64,000 nt of DNA from Elymus sibiricus. Lineage: Eukaryota; Streptophyta; Magnoliopsida; Poales; Poaceae. The DNA lies in assembly GCA_039707655.1 (NCBI GenBank), contig CM077676.1, positions 186,926,936 through 186,990,935 on the forward strand. Reading direction: 5' to 3'. Every line of letters starts with the position of its first letter. Within the stretch, counting starts at the first letter, position 1. Below the pieces are notes generated by a model. The model was not told the origin of the DNA, did no database searches, and saw only the letters and a list, made by a program, of their open reading frames with translations. This document shows, one piece after another, positions 11,092 to 22,964 of the stretch. Made by a program: the position numbers and the translations under genes.

Positions 11092-12542
11092 TGTAACACC
11101 CCAGAATTTTAACCATGTTTTTATTAAGTAAAATTTTGACAGAAATAAAATTTGGATTTATATTAGGTCTTTTAATAATTTCAGAATCTTTTCTGTTATC
11201 TGTTTTCCAAAATTCTTCCCTCCATATAGAAAATTTTGGAAATATTGTGGGTTTTGAAAGTAATTTTTAATCCTTTCATTTAACTTTTAAAAAAATCCAT
11301 AGGAAATATTTTCATAATAAATTTGCCCCAAATTAATTCTTTTAATAGCATTTTCAAACTTTGAAATGCTTCTGTTGAACTAAAACTATTTCAAATAATA
11401 TTCTTTAAATGCCACAAAATTTTGGAGAGGTCATATGATGCCTATAGATCACTTTTATGCAAAAACCCAACTTGGTCTTTTGAGAATTTTGAGCAAAACA
11501 TCCTCTTTTCATTTTCTGTCCCATCCTTAGGTTATAACTACAACCCTATTTTTCCTTCCTCAAATAATTCTGAAATTTTTCCATCTCCTAGTCCTTCCAG
11601 CTAAACCCTTAAGTCCAGAAGGGCAGTCCCAATTTCATCTTGCAAGTCCACCAAATAATCCCATGTAGTTTCTGTCCAGAACTGAATTCTAATAAAACTT
11701 GCACTAGCAAATTTTTCCTTTTATCAAACTAACTTGACCATCCTCTCTATCATCCAATGAGAACCCATCCTGCCAAGTCTCACATCCAGAAGACTTCCCT
11801 AGCTAGCCTTAGCATTTCATCAAACACATTGTGGGCATGGCTGAAATCTTGCAGCTCTCTGAACCCTATGTGGCACTAGCTCTTCTGGCCAAACCAATTT
11901 GTCCATTAGCTCTCCCATAACCAAGTTCATAATCCTGTAAAGTTTCACTTGCATCAGACCCCTCTAGATCCTCCTATCATTTCGTCGAACATCTGGTGTG
12001 CATGTCCAGAGCGCGAGCAGAGCGCCCGAACTGCAGCTGCTAGCACCCGAGCTCTAGTTGCTCTGCTGCTTCTTCCGCTCTCCCTAGCCCTCCCCTAGAT
12101 CGGCAGATCATCTCCGAAGCTCATTGACACCCTGCCTGGCTGCTAGCACCGGCCAGCGCCGGCCAGCCACCGTCCAGAGCGTCTCCGTCACGGACACGGC
12201 ACCGCCCAAGCCGCGTGGCGCGTCCCGAGCCACCCAGCTCCTCCCAGACGTAACTGCGGCTGCCACCGCCCTCACCGACCCCCACCGGCCACGCACTGAC
12301 CTCGCTGACCTCGCCACCGTCCATGGTTTTCCATCAATGGCCGCCGCCGCAATCTACTCGTGGACACACCGACCAGGCCTCCTTGAGCTTCCCCGAGCTC
12401 ATCCTCAGCTCACCGACCACGCAAACGGCCACACCGACCACTCCGCCGACCCCAACGACCTCGCCACCGTCCACGCTTTGCAATCAATGGCGACTGCCGC
12501 CGTGGCCGTTCTCTGGAACCCGCGGAACCGACATCTCCTGCC

Positions 12543-12549
12543 TATAAAA
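12543..12549 (+). promoter_or_regulatory. Putative LTR promoter TATA box
   Basis: CCTATAAAAGGCC is a strong plant TATA context about 1.45 kb into the LTR. It would start transcription near 12575, putting the U3/R border there. Confidence 0.55.
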
Positions 12550-14070
12550 GGCCACCTGAGCTCCACTCGATCATCACCATCACTCCTCCCCTCCTCTGTA
12601 AACATCCTTGAGTAGCCAAACAACCAGGAGAGGTCGTCTTCTTCATCTCCGGCCGAAACACCCGCCACCACTTTCCGGTTGATTCCAATGCCACCAGTGT
12701 CTCCCCCTCACATCTTTCTTCACCTATAGCCTCCTTGAGCAACCACAAATCCTTTCCGCCCATCAATTTCATCGGAGATGCGCCATGGGCAAAAGCCCTC
12801 TTCCACCTACGCCGGAGCGCCTCGAGAGAGCTCGCCGCCGGCGACTCCGTCTAGCCCGGAGGCCAAGACGGGTACCCAGAGGACCGCCTCGACCTCCTGA
12901 GCACTCCCATGTGCTCAGCTCCCCGTGGGTCGCTGCCGTTCACCGGCAATCGCCGTCGACCGCCGCCTCCTCTCCTGTTCCTGCGTGAGGCACGTCGCGG
13001 ACTGGTCAAACCTGACCAGTGGGCCAGGCGGGCCCACTGTCAGTGACCCATAGGCTACGCCCGCGCGGTTAAGTGGAAACGTAATCCCACAGAGTACGTT
13101 TTCTCCTTTCAAAAGCGCATTTTCTTCTGAACCGTTTTCCTTTATAGACTTTAATTAAAAATCAGATTTGACCCTAACTTTGACTGCCTCTAACTTTGTA
13201 ACCACAACTCGAAATCATTTGATTTTTTTTCTGGCATTCCTAATTTTTCATCTAGTTTATTTTAGTATTTATTTCAAAATTCTTCAAACAACTTTTTTTA
13301 CTGTTTTCAAATTATGTGAGATTTGCGGTATTTTGAAAATAGGAAAAATGGAGGGAAGAGTATTTTCAAAACTTTTGGAGTGCACCCAACCCTTCTACAC
13401 ACCCATGGCAAGCATCTTGAACACTTGATATGGTGAATGTTTGTTTGTTTGCTTGCTAGTATAATATGATCATGATTATGATAATTCAAATAAAATTTTC
13501 ATATTGCTAGTTATACATGCATGATCCTTGGATAATATTTTACCTTCACTTAAACATGAAGTATGTGTGAGTGTGGTTCTTTTCACATGTCACATATGCC
13601 TATGTTGGTCCGGACTAATCTGCAGGAAAGAATCAGTCACGAGAAAAGTGACCGTGAGACTGAAATCTCGTTGTGACGAGAATGATCAGTGAGGGCATGT
13701 TGGGACATGCCAGGTGGTGACCCTGTTGGGTACTACCAAGGAAATATATTGTGCTAACCACTACAGGAAAACTTAAACCTCCTGAGTCGACCGTAGATCG
13801 AGTCTTGTTCCGGTAACCCCCATACTTGATTCGTGCTGCCACTTGTCCCTGCCACAGGTAGGGTATGGTTTAGTAAGTTGATAACCCCTTTCCTTGCACA
13901 AACTGTACAGAGAGGCCATGGTGAAAGATACCAGAGGCCTCTGGCAGGCATGTCACCTGGTCAGGGGGCATGGGTGTTTCCGGCTGGGCTGAGAGGGGGG
14001 CACCCCTTAGTTTGCGCGCGATATAAATTGTGATCCCATGCTATTCGACGTGTTGGCCTCCCCGCCTAAG

Positions 14071-14198
14071 AGTTCTTTTTTTTGGGGAAAGGCCATCATG
14101 GCTAGCTTTATTAATTTAAAGAATAAATACATCATTTACTAGTTGACTAACCAAGAACCCAGGAGTGTGCTGGTTAGTCAACTAGTAAATGATGTATC
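14071..14198. other. Foreign insert with a perfect 26-bp inverted repeat in the 3' LTR
   Basis: In the 5' LTR about 34 bases lie between GCCTTAGAG and ATCGGGAAAG; here about 120 different bases do. They start with a T run and GGGGAAAGGCC, then contain arms at 14128-14153 and 14171-14196 that are perfect inverse complements with a 17-base spacer. The spacer carries GTGTGC before the right arm, which starts TGGTTAG; GTGTGCTGGTTAG also occurs in the native flank at 14215. This looks like template switching or a truncated reverse-transcribed fragment. Confidence 0.65.
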
Positions 14199-14582
14199 GG
14201 GAAAGTTAAGCTGGTGTGTGCTGGTTAGGTGTGTTTTCAACCCAAAGACTGTAATCGGAATTAGTCAACGTCTCGGGGTTGACTAAAGAAATCCTTTACT
14301 TGTGGGTAAGGAGTACAACCTCTGCAGAGTTCTAAAACCTATTCAAATAGCCGTGTCCACGGTTAAGGGCTACAGTCTGGGATGGGTCAAGTGTCGGTCT
14401 TCGGAGGAAATAATTAAAATTGAGCATGATTCATTTTTGCAGGATGATTATTATCACTACGGATGCTATCATGAATATTATTATTAACATGAATATTACT
14501 GTGAACTAACCTTTTTCTCTTATGTGCATTTTTGAGTATCTCTTGGGAAGGTTATGCCACCTGGATACTCATGTTATTACTT

Positions 14583-14778
14583 TATTTTCATGACCTCTCG
14601 AGGCATCGCATTCAGACACCCATTTGGCATTTCTTTTCAAGACCTCTCGAGGCGTCGCATTCAGACACCCGTTTGGCATTTCTTTTCAAGACCTCTCGAG
14701 GCATCGCATTCAGACACCCGTTTGGCATTACTTTTTAAGACCGTTCGAGGTGTTGCATTCAGACACCTGACTGGCATT
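14583..14778. repeat. 49-bp tandem repeat inside the LARD 3' LTR, about 4 units
   Basis: The counterpart of 1514-1709, with the same unit and copy number, so the array was present before the two LTRs diverged. Confidence 0.85.
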
Positions 14779-15394
14779 TTATTTTGGAATCCTCGGGCAG
14801 TCTAACGCCCGATGTTTCATTTTATTTTTCTTGGAATTTTTCGGGCGGTCTAACACCCGATGTTCCATTTTATTTTCTGGGTTATTACTTGAATGACATA
14901 ATTAGCCATTTACACCGTATTAATATTTATCATGCCATGCTATAATATCAATCAAAATATGCATATAATTTAGTCCATCATGAACATATGCACTCTATTG
15001 CATTCGGTATATCTTTTGTTCATAATGTTTGCGAGTACATTCAAACGTACTCACTGGCTTGTCCCTGGCTATTGTCTTGGCCAGATCATGATTCGGAGGA
15101 GAGTGCTATGAAGACACCCCCGCAACCTAGGAATCAGAGATAGCAGCCACGCGAGGTAGGAGTTACCCAGGCTAGCTGTTCCTATGGGAATGGAGCCCAT
15201 CGACGTTGGAGATCCACGAGTCGCTTCTGTCATCCGCCACTAGAAATCATTGTGGTACTCAATGGACCTTTATGGTCTTGTATCCAAATTCTTGTAATAG
15301 CTTGGAAATCTGTATCAAGGATGTCACCTTTGGGCTGGTGATGACACGAGGGTCATTTGCTGGGATTTTATGTCCCGAAAAACCGGCCCTGACA

Positions 15395-16778
15395 GACATG
15401 AAGATGTGGAACCCTTCAAAATGCTAAGGACAAAGATTGGCAAAGCTTCAAGACTCTACATTTTTGGTTAAGTGATCCAAGATCACATTGAGTCCATAGG
15501 AAAAGCCAATACTATTAAAAGGGGATGAGGTTTTGGTCATGACTCAATTGCTCAAGTGCTTAGTGATATTGCTCCAAAACCCTCAAACACTTCTCCACTC
15601 CATTCCTATCCAAAACCCTAAAGTTGATCTCGGTCTCACCGAGACGGCCTGACCAAGTTGCTGTAACGATGTCACTTCACTTCGGAATTTCCGAGATGAA
15701 ATTTTTGGAACTACCGAAACGTGGTCTTGCCCTAGCCATTGCACTTCGGTCTCTCCGAGATGTTTCATTCGGTCCCACCGAAAAGCCTAACGTTCATGTC
15801 TTTTACAGTAGTCGGTCTCACCGAGATTTTCATGTCGGTGTCACCGAGTTGGGTAAAGTACTTGTAACGGTTGGATTTTTGGTGCTGCCTATTTATACCC
15901 CTCCACCACCACCTACTCTATAAGAGAGCCATCAGAACGTGCCTACACTTCCACCATACATTTTCTGAGAGAGAACCACCTACTCATGTGTTGAGATCAA
16001 GATATTCCAATCCTACCATTTGAACCTTGATTTCTAGCCTTTCCCAAGTTGCTTTCCACTCAAATCTTTCTTCCACAAAATCCAAATCTGTGAGGAAGTG
16101 TTTGAATGTTGGGGAGACTATCATTTCAAGCACAAGAGCAAGGAGTTCATCGTCAACACACCATTTATTACCTTTTGGAGAGTGGTGTCTCCTAGATTGG
16201 TTAGGTGTCACTTGGGAGCCTCAAAGATCATGTGGAGTTGAACCAAGGAGTTTGTAAGGGCATGGAGATTGCCTACTTCATGAAGATCTACCCCGAGTGA
16301 GGCTAGTCCTTCGTGGACGGAAGCTATGGTGGAATAGGCAAGGTTGCTTCTTCATGGACCCTTCGTGGGTGGATCCCTCCGTGGACTCACACAACTTTTA
16401 CCCTCCGTGGGTTGAAGCCTCCATCAACGTGGATGTACGATAGCACCACCTATCGGAACCACGCCAAAAACCACCGTGTCTTCATTGCGTTTGATCTTCT
16501 TTTCTGCACCCCTTTACTTTCCGCACACTTGCATGCTTTACTATTTCCGCTGCTCAATCTCTAGATATGCATGTGTAGAATGTCTTGGTGATATCTTAAC
16601 TAGTGCCAAAATCTGCCTAAATTCCAAGAGAACTAGAAACTGCACCTTTGGTTGGTTAAGAGTCTATTCACCCCTCTCTAGACCTATCTCCTCGACCCCA
16701 CAATCACCAACGATCCTCTCATCATGGGAGGACCAATCTTCATCAACATCTTCACCAGCACCATCTCATCTCAAACCC
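15395..16778. mobile_element. LTR-like fragment with CGGTCTCACCGAG motifs (unclassified)
   Basis: No open gene is credible. Between about 15630 and 15850 there are roughly seven near-palindromic motifs of the form CGGTNTCACCGA. At 15890-15945 there is a TATTTATACCCC stretch, which could be an LTR promoter. The end (ATTCACCCCTCTCTAGACC near 16670) resembles the 3' end of some plant Copia LTRs. Neither terminal repeat nor target duplication could be shown. The join at about 16778 is approximate. Confidence 0.5.
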
Positions 16779-17681
16779 TAGTTCATCTCTTGTATTCAAT
16801 CTTTGTCTCAAAACCTCAGATTGATACCTATGGGTTGCTAGTAGTGTTGATTACATCTTGTAGTTGATGCTACTTGGTTTATTTGGTGGAAGATTATATG
16901 TTCAGATCCTTAATGCTATTCAATACCCCTTTGATCTTGAACATGAATATGATTTGTGAGTAGTTACTTTTGTTCTTCAGGACATGGGAGAAGTCTTGTC
17001 ATAAGTAATCATGTGAATTTGGTATTGGTTCGATATTTTGATGATATGTATGTTGTTGCTTCCTTTAGTGGTGTCTTGTGAACGTCGACTACATGACACT
17101 TCACCATCCTTGGGCCTAAGGGAAGGCATTGTGGAGTAGTAATTAGATGATGGGTTGCTAGAGTGACAGAAGCTTAAACCCTAGTTTATGCGCTATTCCG
17201 TAAGGGGCTGATTTGGATCCATATGTTTCATGCTATGGTTAGATTTATCTTAATTCTTCTTTCATAGTTGCGGATGCTTGCGAGAGGGGGTAATCATAAG
17301 TGGGAGGCTTGTTCAAGTAAGAACAACACCCAAGCACCGGTCCACCCACATATCAAATTATCAAAGTAGCGAATGCGAATCAAACAAACATGATGAAATT
17401 GACTAGATGAAATTCCCATGTGTCCTCGAGAACGCTTTGCTTATTATAAGAGATCGTTTCGGCTTGTCCTTTGCTACAAAAAGGATTGGGCCACCTTGCT
17501 ACACTTTATTATACTTGCTAGGAATTATCTTGTTATCAAATTATCTATTACCGCTACTTTCAGTACTTGTAGAGAATACCTTGCTGAAAACCGCTTGTCA
17601 TTTCCTTCTGCTCCTCGTTGGGTTCGACACTCTTACTTATCGAAAGGACTATGATTGATCCCCTATACTTGTGGGTCATCA
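16779..17681 (+). mobile_element. 3' part of an Athila-type LTR
   Basis: The end, GGGTTCGACACTCTTACTT then ...CCCCTATACTTGTGGGTCATCA, is characteristic of a Triticeae gypsy LTR terminus. No primer site follows; the sequence passes straight into gypsy pol at 17682, so it is a solo or truncated LTR. The left edge is approximate. No gene is present. Confidence 0.55.
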
Positions 17682-19596
17682 TGGGCCATCGAGCTGGCCG
17701 CCCACAAGATCCACTACGAGCCCCACACAGTCGTCAAGTCCCAAGCCCTGGCCGACTTTCTCGTCGACTGGGCGGAGACCCAATATTTTCTGCCGGTGCC
17801 CAATTCGAGGCACTGGCGCATGCACGTCGACGGCTCGAAGATGCGCACTGGCTTGGGAGCCGGCATCATGCTCTCCTCCGCCAAGGGTGGCCGGCTGCGA
17901 TACGCGTTGCATATCCACTTCACCGCCTCCAACAACGTGGCCGAATACGAGGTCCTTGTTCACGGCCTCTGGCTGGCCAAGGAAATCGGCATCCGGTGCA
18001 TCCTCTGCTATGGCGACTCTGACCTGGTGGTGCAATAGGTCTCTCGCGAGTGGGACGCCAACATGGCCAGCTACCGCTTCTTGGTCCAGCAGATGACCGA
18101 CAGCTTCGAGGGCTGCGAGTTCCACCACGTACCTCGAGCCGACAATGAGGCGGCTGACACGCTAGCCAAAATTGGCTCCACCCGGCAAGCCATTCCAGCC
18201 GACGTTTCCCATGAGCACCTGCACAAGCCCTCCATCAAGCCTTCCTCGGACTCGGAGTCCATCTTCATCCTAGCCGACCCAACGGCTGCCGCCTCCGGCT
18301 CAGGGACTGCTGACTCAGTCCCGGGGGCTACCGGCTCTGACTCAGGGATTGCCGGCTCAGTCCCGGGGACTGCCGGCTCCAACCCTCCACCTCCCGACCC
18401 AGCCGGCCCCGCGCAAGCTGCTGTCCTAATGGTGGTGGAGGCATCGTCTTGGGCGCAGCCGATCCTCACCTTCCTGGTGAGCGGCGAACTCCCCGACGAT
18501 GAGGTCGCGGCCCGGTAGGTGCAACGCCGGACCTTCGCCTACAACATCAGCAATCACGAGCTCGTCAAGCGCAGCACAACCGGCGTGTTCCAACGCTGCG
18601 TCGAGCTGGCCAAGGGGCTCGAGATCCTGAGAGACATCCACCAGGGAGAGTGTGGGCACCACGCTGCCTCGAGGTCCCTCGTGGCCAAAGCTTTTCGCCA
18701 CGGTTTCTACTGGCCAACGGTGCCGAAGGACGCCGATCAACTGGTACTCAAGTGCAAGGGTTGCCAACATTTTAGCACGCGGAGTCACCAGCCGGCTGCG
18801 GCCCTCATGACCATCCCCATCACGTGGCACTTTGCCGTCTGGGGCCTCGACATGGTGGGACCATTCAAGACCGCTCGAGGCGGCATGACGCACCTGTTGG
18901 TGGCCGTCGACAAGTTCAGCAAGTGGATCGAGGCGAGGCCGATCAAGAAGCTCGACGGCCCCACAGCCGTCACGTTCATCAAAGACATCACCGTCCGCTA
19001 CGGTGTCCCCCACAACATCATCACTGCCAACGGCACCAACTTCACGAAGGGCGCGCTGGCTCGTTTCTGTTCCACCTCCGGCATCCGGATTGACCTGGCG
19101 TCCGTCGCACACCCCCAGTCGAACGGCCAGGCGGAACGGGCAAATGACCTGATTCTAGCCGGCATCAAATCCTGGCTCGTTGAGTCGCTGGAGCACTCAC
19201 CCGGCTGCTGGATCGACAAGCTGCCAGCTGTACTCTGGAACCTCAGGACCATGCCCAACCAGTGAACCGGCTTCACTCCTTTCTTCCTCGTCTACAGGGC
19301 CGAGGCGGTCATCCCCATGGACATCAAGTTCGACTCGCCTCGGGTCACCCTGTACACGGAGCTGGAAGCAAAGGAGGCACGCGAAGACGGTGTCGACCTA
19401 CTCGAGGAGGCACGCCTGCTGGCCTTGAGCCGGTCTACCATATACCAACAGGGCCTACGCCACTACCACAGCAAGAAGACCCGACCCCTCATGTTCCGCG
19501 AGGGTGACCTTGTGCTCTGGCTCGTCCAGCGGACAGCCGGCCAGCACAAGCTGTCCTCCCCCTGGGAGGGCCCCTTCATCATCAGCAAGGCCTTGC
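17682..19596 (+). pseudogene. Tat-lineage gypsy pol fragment: RNase H and integrase, with three stops
   Basis: One frame reads through 17682-19596 with stops at 18036 (TAG), 18516 (TAG) and 19263 (TGA). The first part is an extra RNase H of the Tat lineage, with D in HVDGSK, E in NNVAEYEVLV, D in YGDSDLVV and D in RADNEAADTLAKI. The integrase follows: zinc-binding HQGECGHH...CKGC, then DDE-core motifs GLDMVGPF, ITANGTNF and QSNGQAER. The middle catalytic Asp is replaced by Ala (ITANG for ITDNG). RT and gag are missing on the left, and the C-terminus is cut at 19596 by the CACTA element. Certainly dead. Confidence 0.88.
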
Positions 19597-19989
19597 CACT
19601 ACAAAAAAAAACACTTCCGTGATGATACGTCTTTGTCATAGTAGGTCAAGTTTTCTGTCATGCATGTACATCCGTGACAATTTTATGACAGAATCAAGAT
19701 AGTCATACATGTGCTGTCGTAGAAGTGTTCCATGACAATACTGAAATTATCATCATGGAAGTGTCCACTTCCATGACGATAAATGTCGCGTCATGGAAGT
19801 GTTTTCGTCAAGGGTGACCGACACGTGGCATCCACCGTAACGGGTCGCCGTTAAGCTATCGGGTTCCGGTTTGGATCCGATAACCCGTTAACAACCCTAA
19901 CCAATGGGGATTTTCCACGTGTAAATTTCTCATTCACCGGCGGATCCACGTGTCAGCTCGGCGTTGCGACAGATATCATCCATTCATTG

Positions 19990-20613
19990 GACGAGAGACG
20001 CCTATGAAACGTCGACATGTGGCACGGCCCAATAGTGGCCCATTCAGGTTAAACGGGCCGTCCCAGCCAAAGGTCCACAAGATTTTGTCAGGTACTAGTG
20101 GACCGGCCCGTTAACAGCCTGCCATGTTTTGGGCCAAATTACGGCCCATATCAGATATGGCCCGATAACAGTGCACTGTGTTTTGGGCCCATCTAAGGCC
20201 CGGTTTGTATTACGGCCTGTTAAAGGCCCGTTGAACTGTTTGACCCAGTTCGGCCCGATGATAGTTTGGGCCTGTTAGAGGCCCTTCGCGCAATTGGGCC
20301 ATTTTCAGCCCGTTTTCACTTTTGGCCATTTAACGGCCCGTGCGGCATTGGGGCCCATTTCTGGTACAAGTGACTTTCGGCTTCTTAATGGCCCGTGCCA
20401 CATTTTGGCCCATTTCTGGTACAATTTACTTTCGGCCTCTTAACGGCCCGTGCAGCATTTGGGCCCATTTTTGGTACAAGTGACTTTCGGCCTCTTAACG
20501 GCCCGTGGTCTTCGTGGATAAATTTAAGCCCACTCTGACTATCGGCCTGTTAAGGGCCCGTGAACGAATTGGGCCTAATTATGGCCCATTTTGCACCCGG
20601 CCTGCTTACAGCC
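19990..20613. repeat. Subterminal repeats of CACTA #1, left
   Basis: Many copies of GGCCCGTTAA, TTGGGCC and TTTCGGCCTCTTAACGGCCC-like blocks, about 50 bp apart. Such arrays are typical transposase-binding regions of CACTA ends. Confidence 0.7.
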
Positions 20614-21394
20614 TGATGTCTACTACACAACTTATTCTTGTAGACTCGTGTTGGGCCTCCAAGCGCAGAGTTTTGTAGGACAGTAGCAATTTTCCCTCAA
20701 GTGGATGACCTAAGGTTTATCAATCCATGGGAGGCGTAGGATGAAGATGGTCTCTCTCAAACAACCCTGCAATCAAATACAAGAAATCTCTTGTGTCCCC
20801 AACACACCCAATACAATGGCAAATTGTATAGGTGCACTAGTTCGGCGAAGAGATGGTGATACAAGTGTAGTATGGATAGTAGATATAGGTTTTTGTAATC
20901 TGAAAATAAAAAAACAGCAAGGTAGCAAGTAACAAAAGTGAGCAAAAACGGTATTGCAATGCTTGAAAACAAGGCCTAGGGTTCATACTTTCACTAGTGC
21001 AATCTCTCAACAATGCTAACATAATTGGATCATATAACAACCCCTCAACGTGCGATAAAGAATCACTCCAAAGTTCCTATTCGCGGAGCACATAAGATAG
21101 AAATTGTTGTAGGGCACGAAACCACCTCAAAGTTATCTTTTCCGATCAATCTATTGAGCCATCCCTATAAGTGTCACGAACAGCCCTAGAGTTCATACTA
21201 AAATAACACCATATGATACGCATCAACCAACTCTAATGTCACCTAGATACTCCAATGTCACCACAAGTATCCATGAGTCAATTATATGATACGCATCAAA
21301 CAACTTCAGATTCATAATATTAGATCCAACACAAAGAACTTCAAAGAGTGCCCCAAGATTTCTACCGGAGAAAGTACACTACTGGAATTCAGTT

Positions 21395-21800
21395 ATTTGC
21401 CATCTGCCAGCTCTTTGCCGTCTGCCAGTTGATGGCAAAGAGGTTGTTTGCCGTCTGTCTTGCCAAAGCAGACGACAAAGAACCAGCTGATGGCAAAGAG
21501 GGTCTTTGCCATCTGCACTTCTTTGCCGTCTGCTGGCAGATGGCAAAGAGTTCTTTGCCGTTTGCCAGCAGACGGCAAAGACCAAAGTGGGCCCCACGGG
21601 GCACGGCACTGGCTAGGTCAAGCTCTTTTCCATCTGCCACTTCTTTGCCGTCTGCTGGCAGATGGCAAAAATTTCTTTGCCGTCTGCCAGCAGACGGCAA
21701 CGAGGTGAGGGTGGGGCCCACAATGTCACGGCGGGGGCGGGCTAACGGTCACCGTAGACGGCCAAGAATTCTTTGCCGTCTGCCAGCAGACGGCAAAGAG
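21395..21800. repeat. Left subterminal repeats of CACTA #2
   Basis: About a dozen copies of TTTGCCGTCTGC or TTTGCCATCTGC in both orientations, several as palindromes CTTTGCCGTCTGC/GCAGACGGCAAAG. The open frames across it on both strands are caused by the repeat. Confidence 0.9.
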
Positions 21801-21831
21801 GGGGGCTTAATTTTCGCCCCCGCACCCAAAG

Positions 21832-22157
21832 CCTCTCTCTCTCTCTCTCACACATCTCTCTCTCCCTCTCTGTCTCAGCGCCGCCGCCCCGCCCTGCCCT
21901 GCCCTGCCCCCGCCGCCCCCGCCGCCGCCCCGCCCTGCCCTGCCCTGCCCCCGCCGCCGCCCCACCCTGCCCCGCGCCGCCGCCCCGCGCCGCCGCCCCG
22001 CACCTCCGCTGCCCCGCGCCGCCGCCCCGCAGTCTGCCGCAGCGGCCACGCGCCGCCGCCCCGTCGAGCCCCCCCGGCGAGCCCTCCCCGGCGGCACCCC
22101 CCGGCGATCCCCCCCGACGGCACCCCCCCGACGAGCCCCCCGGCGGCACCCCCTCCG
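21832..22157 (+). promoter_or_regulatory. CT-rich and GC-rich start region of the CACTA #2 gene
   Basis: A (CT)n run (about 21833-21870) leads into a CpG-rich block of GCCGCCCC/CCCTGCCC units, then CTCCG|GTGAGC, a good splice donor at 22158. It is read as leader exon 1 with the promoter in or just before the CT run. Pro/Ala-rich open frames here are composition artefacts. Confidence 0.4.
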
Positions 22158-22954
22158 GTGAGCTCCCCCACCTCTGCCCTTTTTTTCTTTCTATTTTTCT
22201 GTTTTTTTCCCTTTTTTTTAATATCATGATTATAGATATATATAGATGCTACTGTTAGTAGATAGTAGATGCATCAATTAGGTTAATTAGTTAGATGTTG
22301 TTAATTAGGTTTTTTGAGTAGGTTAATTAGTTAGATGCTACTGGTTTCGACATCAATTAGGTTAATTAGGTTAGGAGGAGGAGAAGAAGAAAAAAGAGGA
22401 GAGGAGGAGAAGAAGAAGAGGAAAAAGGAAAGGAGGAAGAAGAAGAAGAAGAAGGAAAAAAAGGAAGAAAATGAAGAAAAGGAAGAAGAGGAAGAAGAAG
22501 AAAAGAAAAAAAGAGGAAAAACCCCGACCCCGACCCCGACCCGACACCCCGACCCCGACACCCCGACCCCGACACCCCGACCCCGACCCGACACCCCGAC
22601 CCGACACGGCACCCCGACCCCGACCCCGACCCGACACCCCGACACCGACACGGCACCCCGACCCCGACACCCCGACACCCCTGACACCACGACACGACGA
22701 CACCCAGACACGACACCCCCGACACCCCGACACCCCGACCCCGACACGACACCCCGACCCCGACACGACACCCCGACACCCCGACCCCGACACGACACCC
22801 CGACACTTAAATTAGGTATATATTCATTTTTTTAGGTATTCAATTTTTTATTATGTTCATGATGATGATACACTTAAATTATATACATATTATTCATGTC
22901 AGGTATTCATTCTTTTTATGTTGTACTAATTTCGTTTACTCTTTGTCATTGCAG
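22158..22954 (+). other. Probable 5' UTR intron with two low-complexity arrays
   Basis: Bounded by GTGAGC at 22158 and TTGCAG ending at 22954. About 22375-22520 is almost pure purine (GAA/GGA) on the + strand. About 22520-22805 is a minisatellite of CCGACC and CCGACA units. Long frames such as 22335-22835 are translations of these arrays and not genes. Confidence 0.5.
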
Positions 22955-22964
22955 GTGTTGACAG

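Larger units (their letters stand above)
1..15394 (+). mobile_element. LARD-type non-autonomous LTR retrotransposon (Sukkula-like), 5' end cut by window
   Basis: Sequence 1-2342 recurs as 12999-15394, giving two direct LTRs. The left LTR is followed by a tRNA-iMet primer site, and the right one is preceded by a polypurine tract and starts TGTAACACCCC; both end in CTGACA. After removing the nested 6.4-kb element the internal domain is only about 2.3 kb. It encodes no gag, protease, RT or integrase, which is the definition of a large retrotransposon derivative. It does carry two related ORF cassettes, described separately. The left target duplication lies outside the window, and the five bases after the right LTR are GACAT. 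The family name is a guess; the LARD structure is seen directly. Confidence 0.85.
11092..15394 (+). mobile_element. Complete 3' LTR of the LARD (4303 bp)
   Basis: Starts TGTAACACCCC and ends CTGACA. The first ~900 bp are AT-rich, and a GC-rich block (about 12000-13000) follows with a TATA box at 12543. Open frames in the GC-rich block are overlapping on both strands and have no recognisable domain, so they are not called as genes. Confidence 0.88.

Noticed and set aside
12108..12988. Open frames in the GC-rich part of the LARD 3' LTR
   Set aside because: No domain, overlapping on both strands, next to an LTR promoter; treated as leader sequence.
15395..17681. A single solo LTR
   Set aside because: The two halves have different character, no matching TG start with a target duplication was found, and the join at about 16778 looks like two fragments.
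21348..22258. 293-codon + frame and several minus frames
   Set aside because: They cross the CACTA border, the TTTGCCGTCTGC repeat array and a GC-rich leader; the periodic protein sequence is due to the repeats.
22331..22835. Frames of 114-166 codons on both strands
   Set aside because: Translations of a purine tract and a six-base minisatellite inside an inferred intron.
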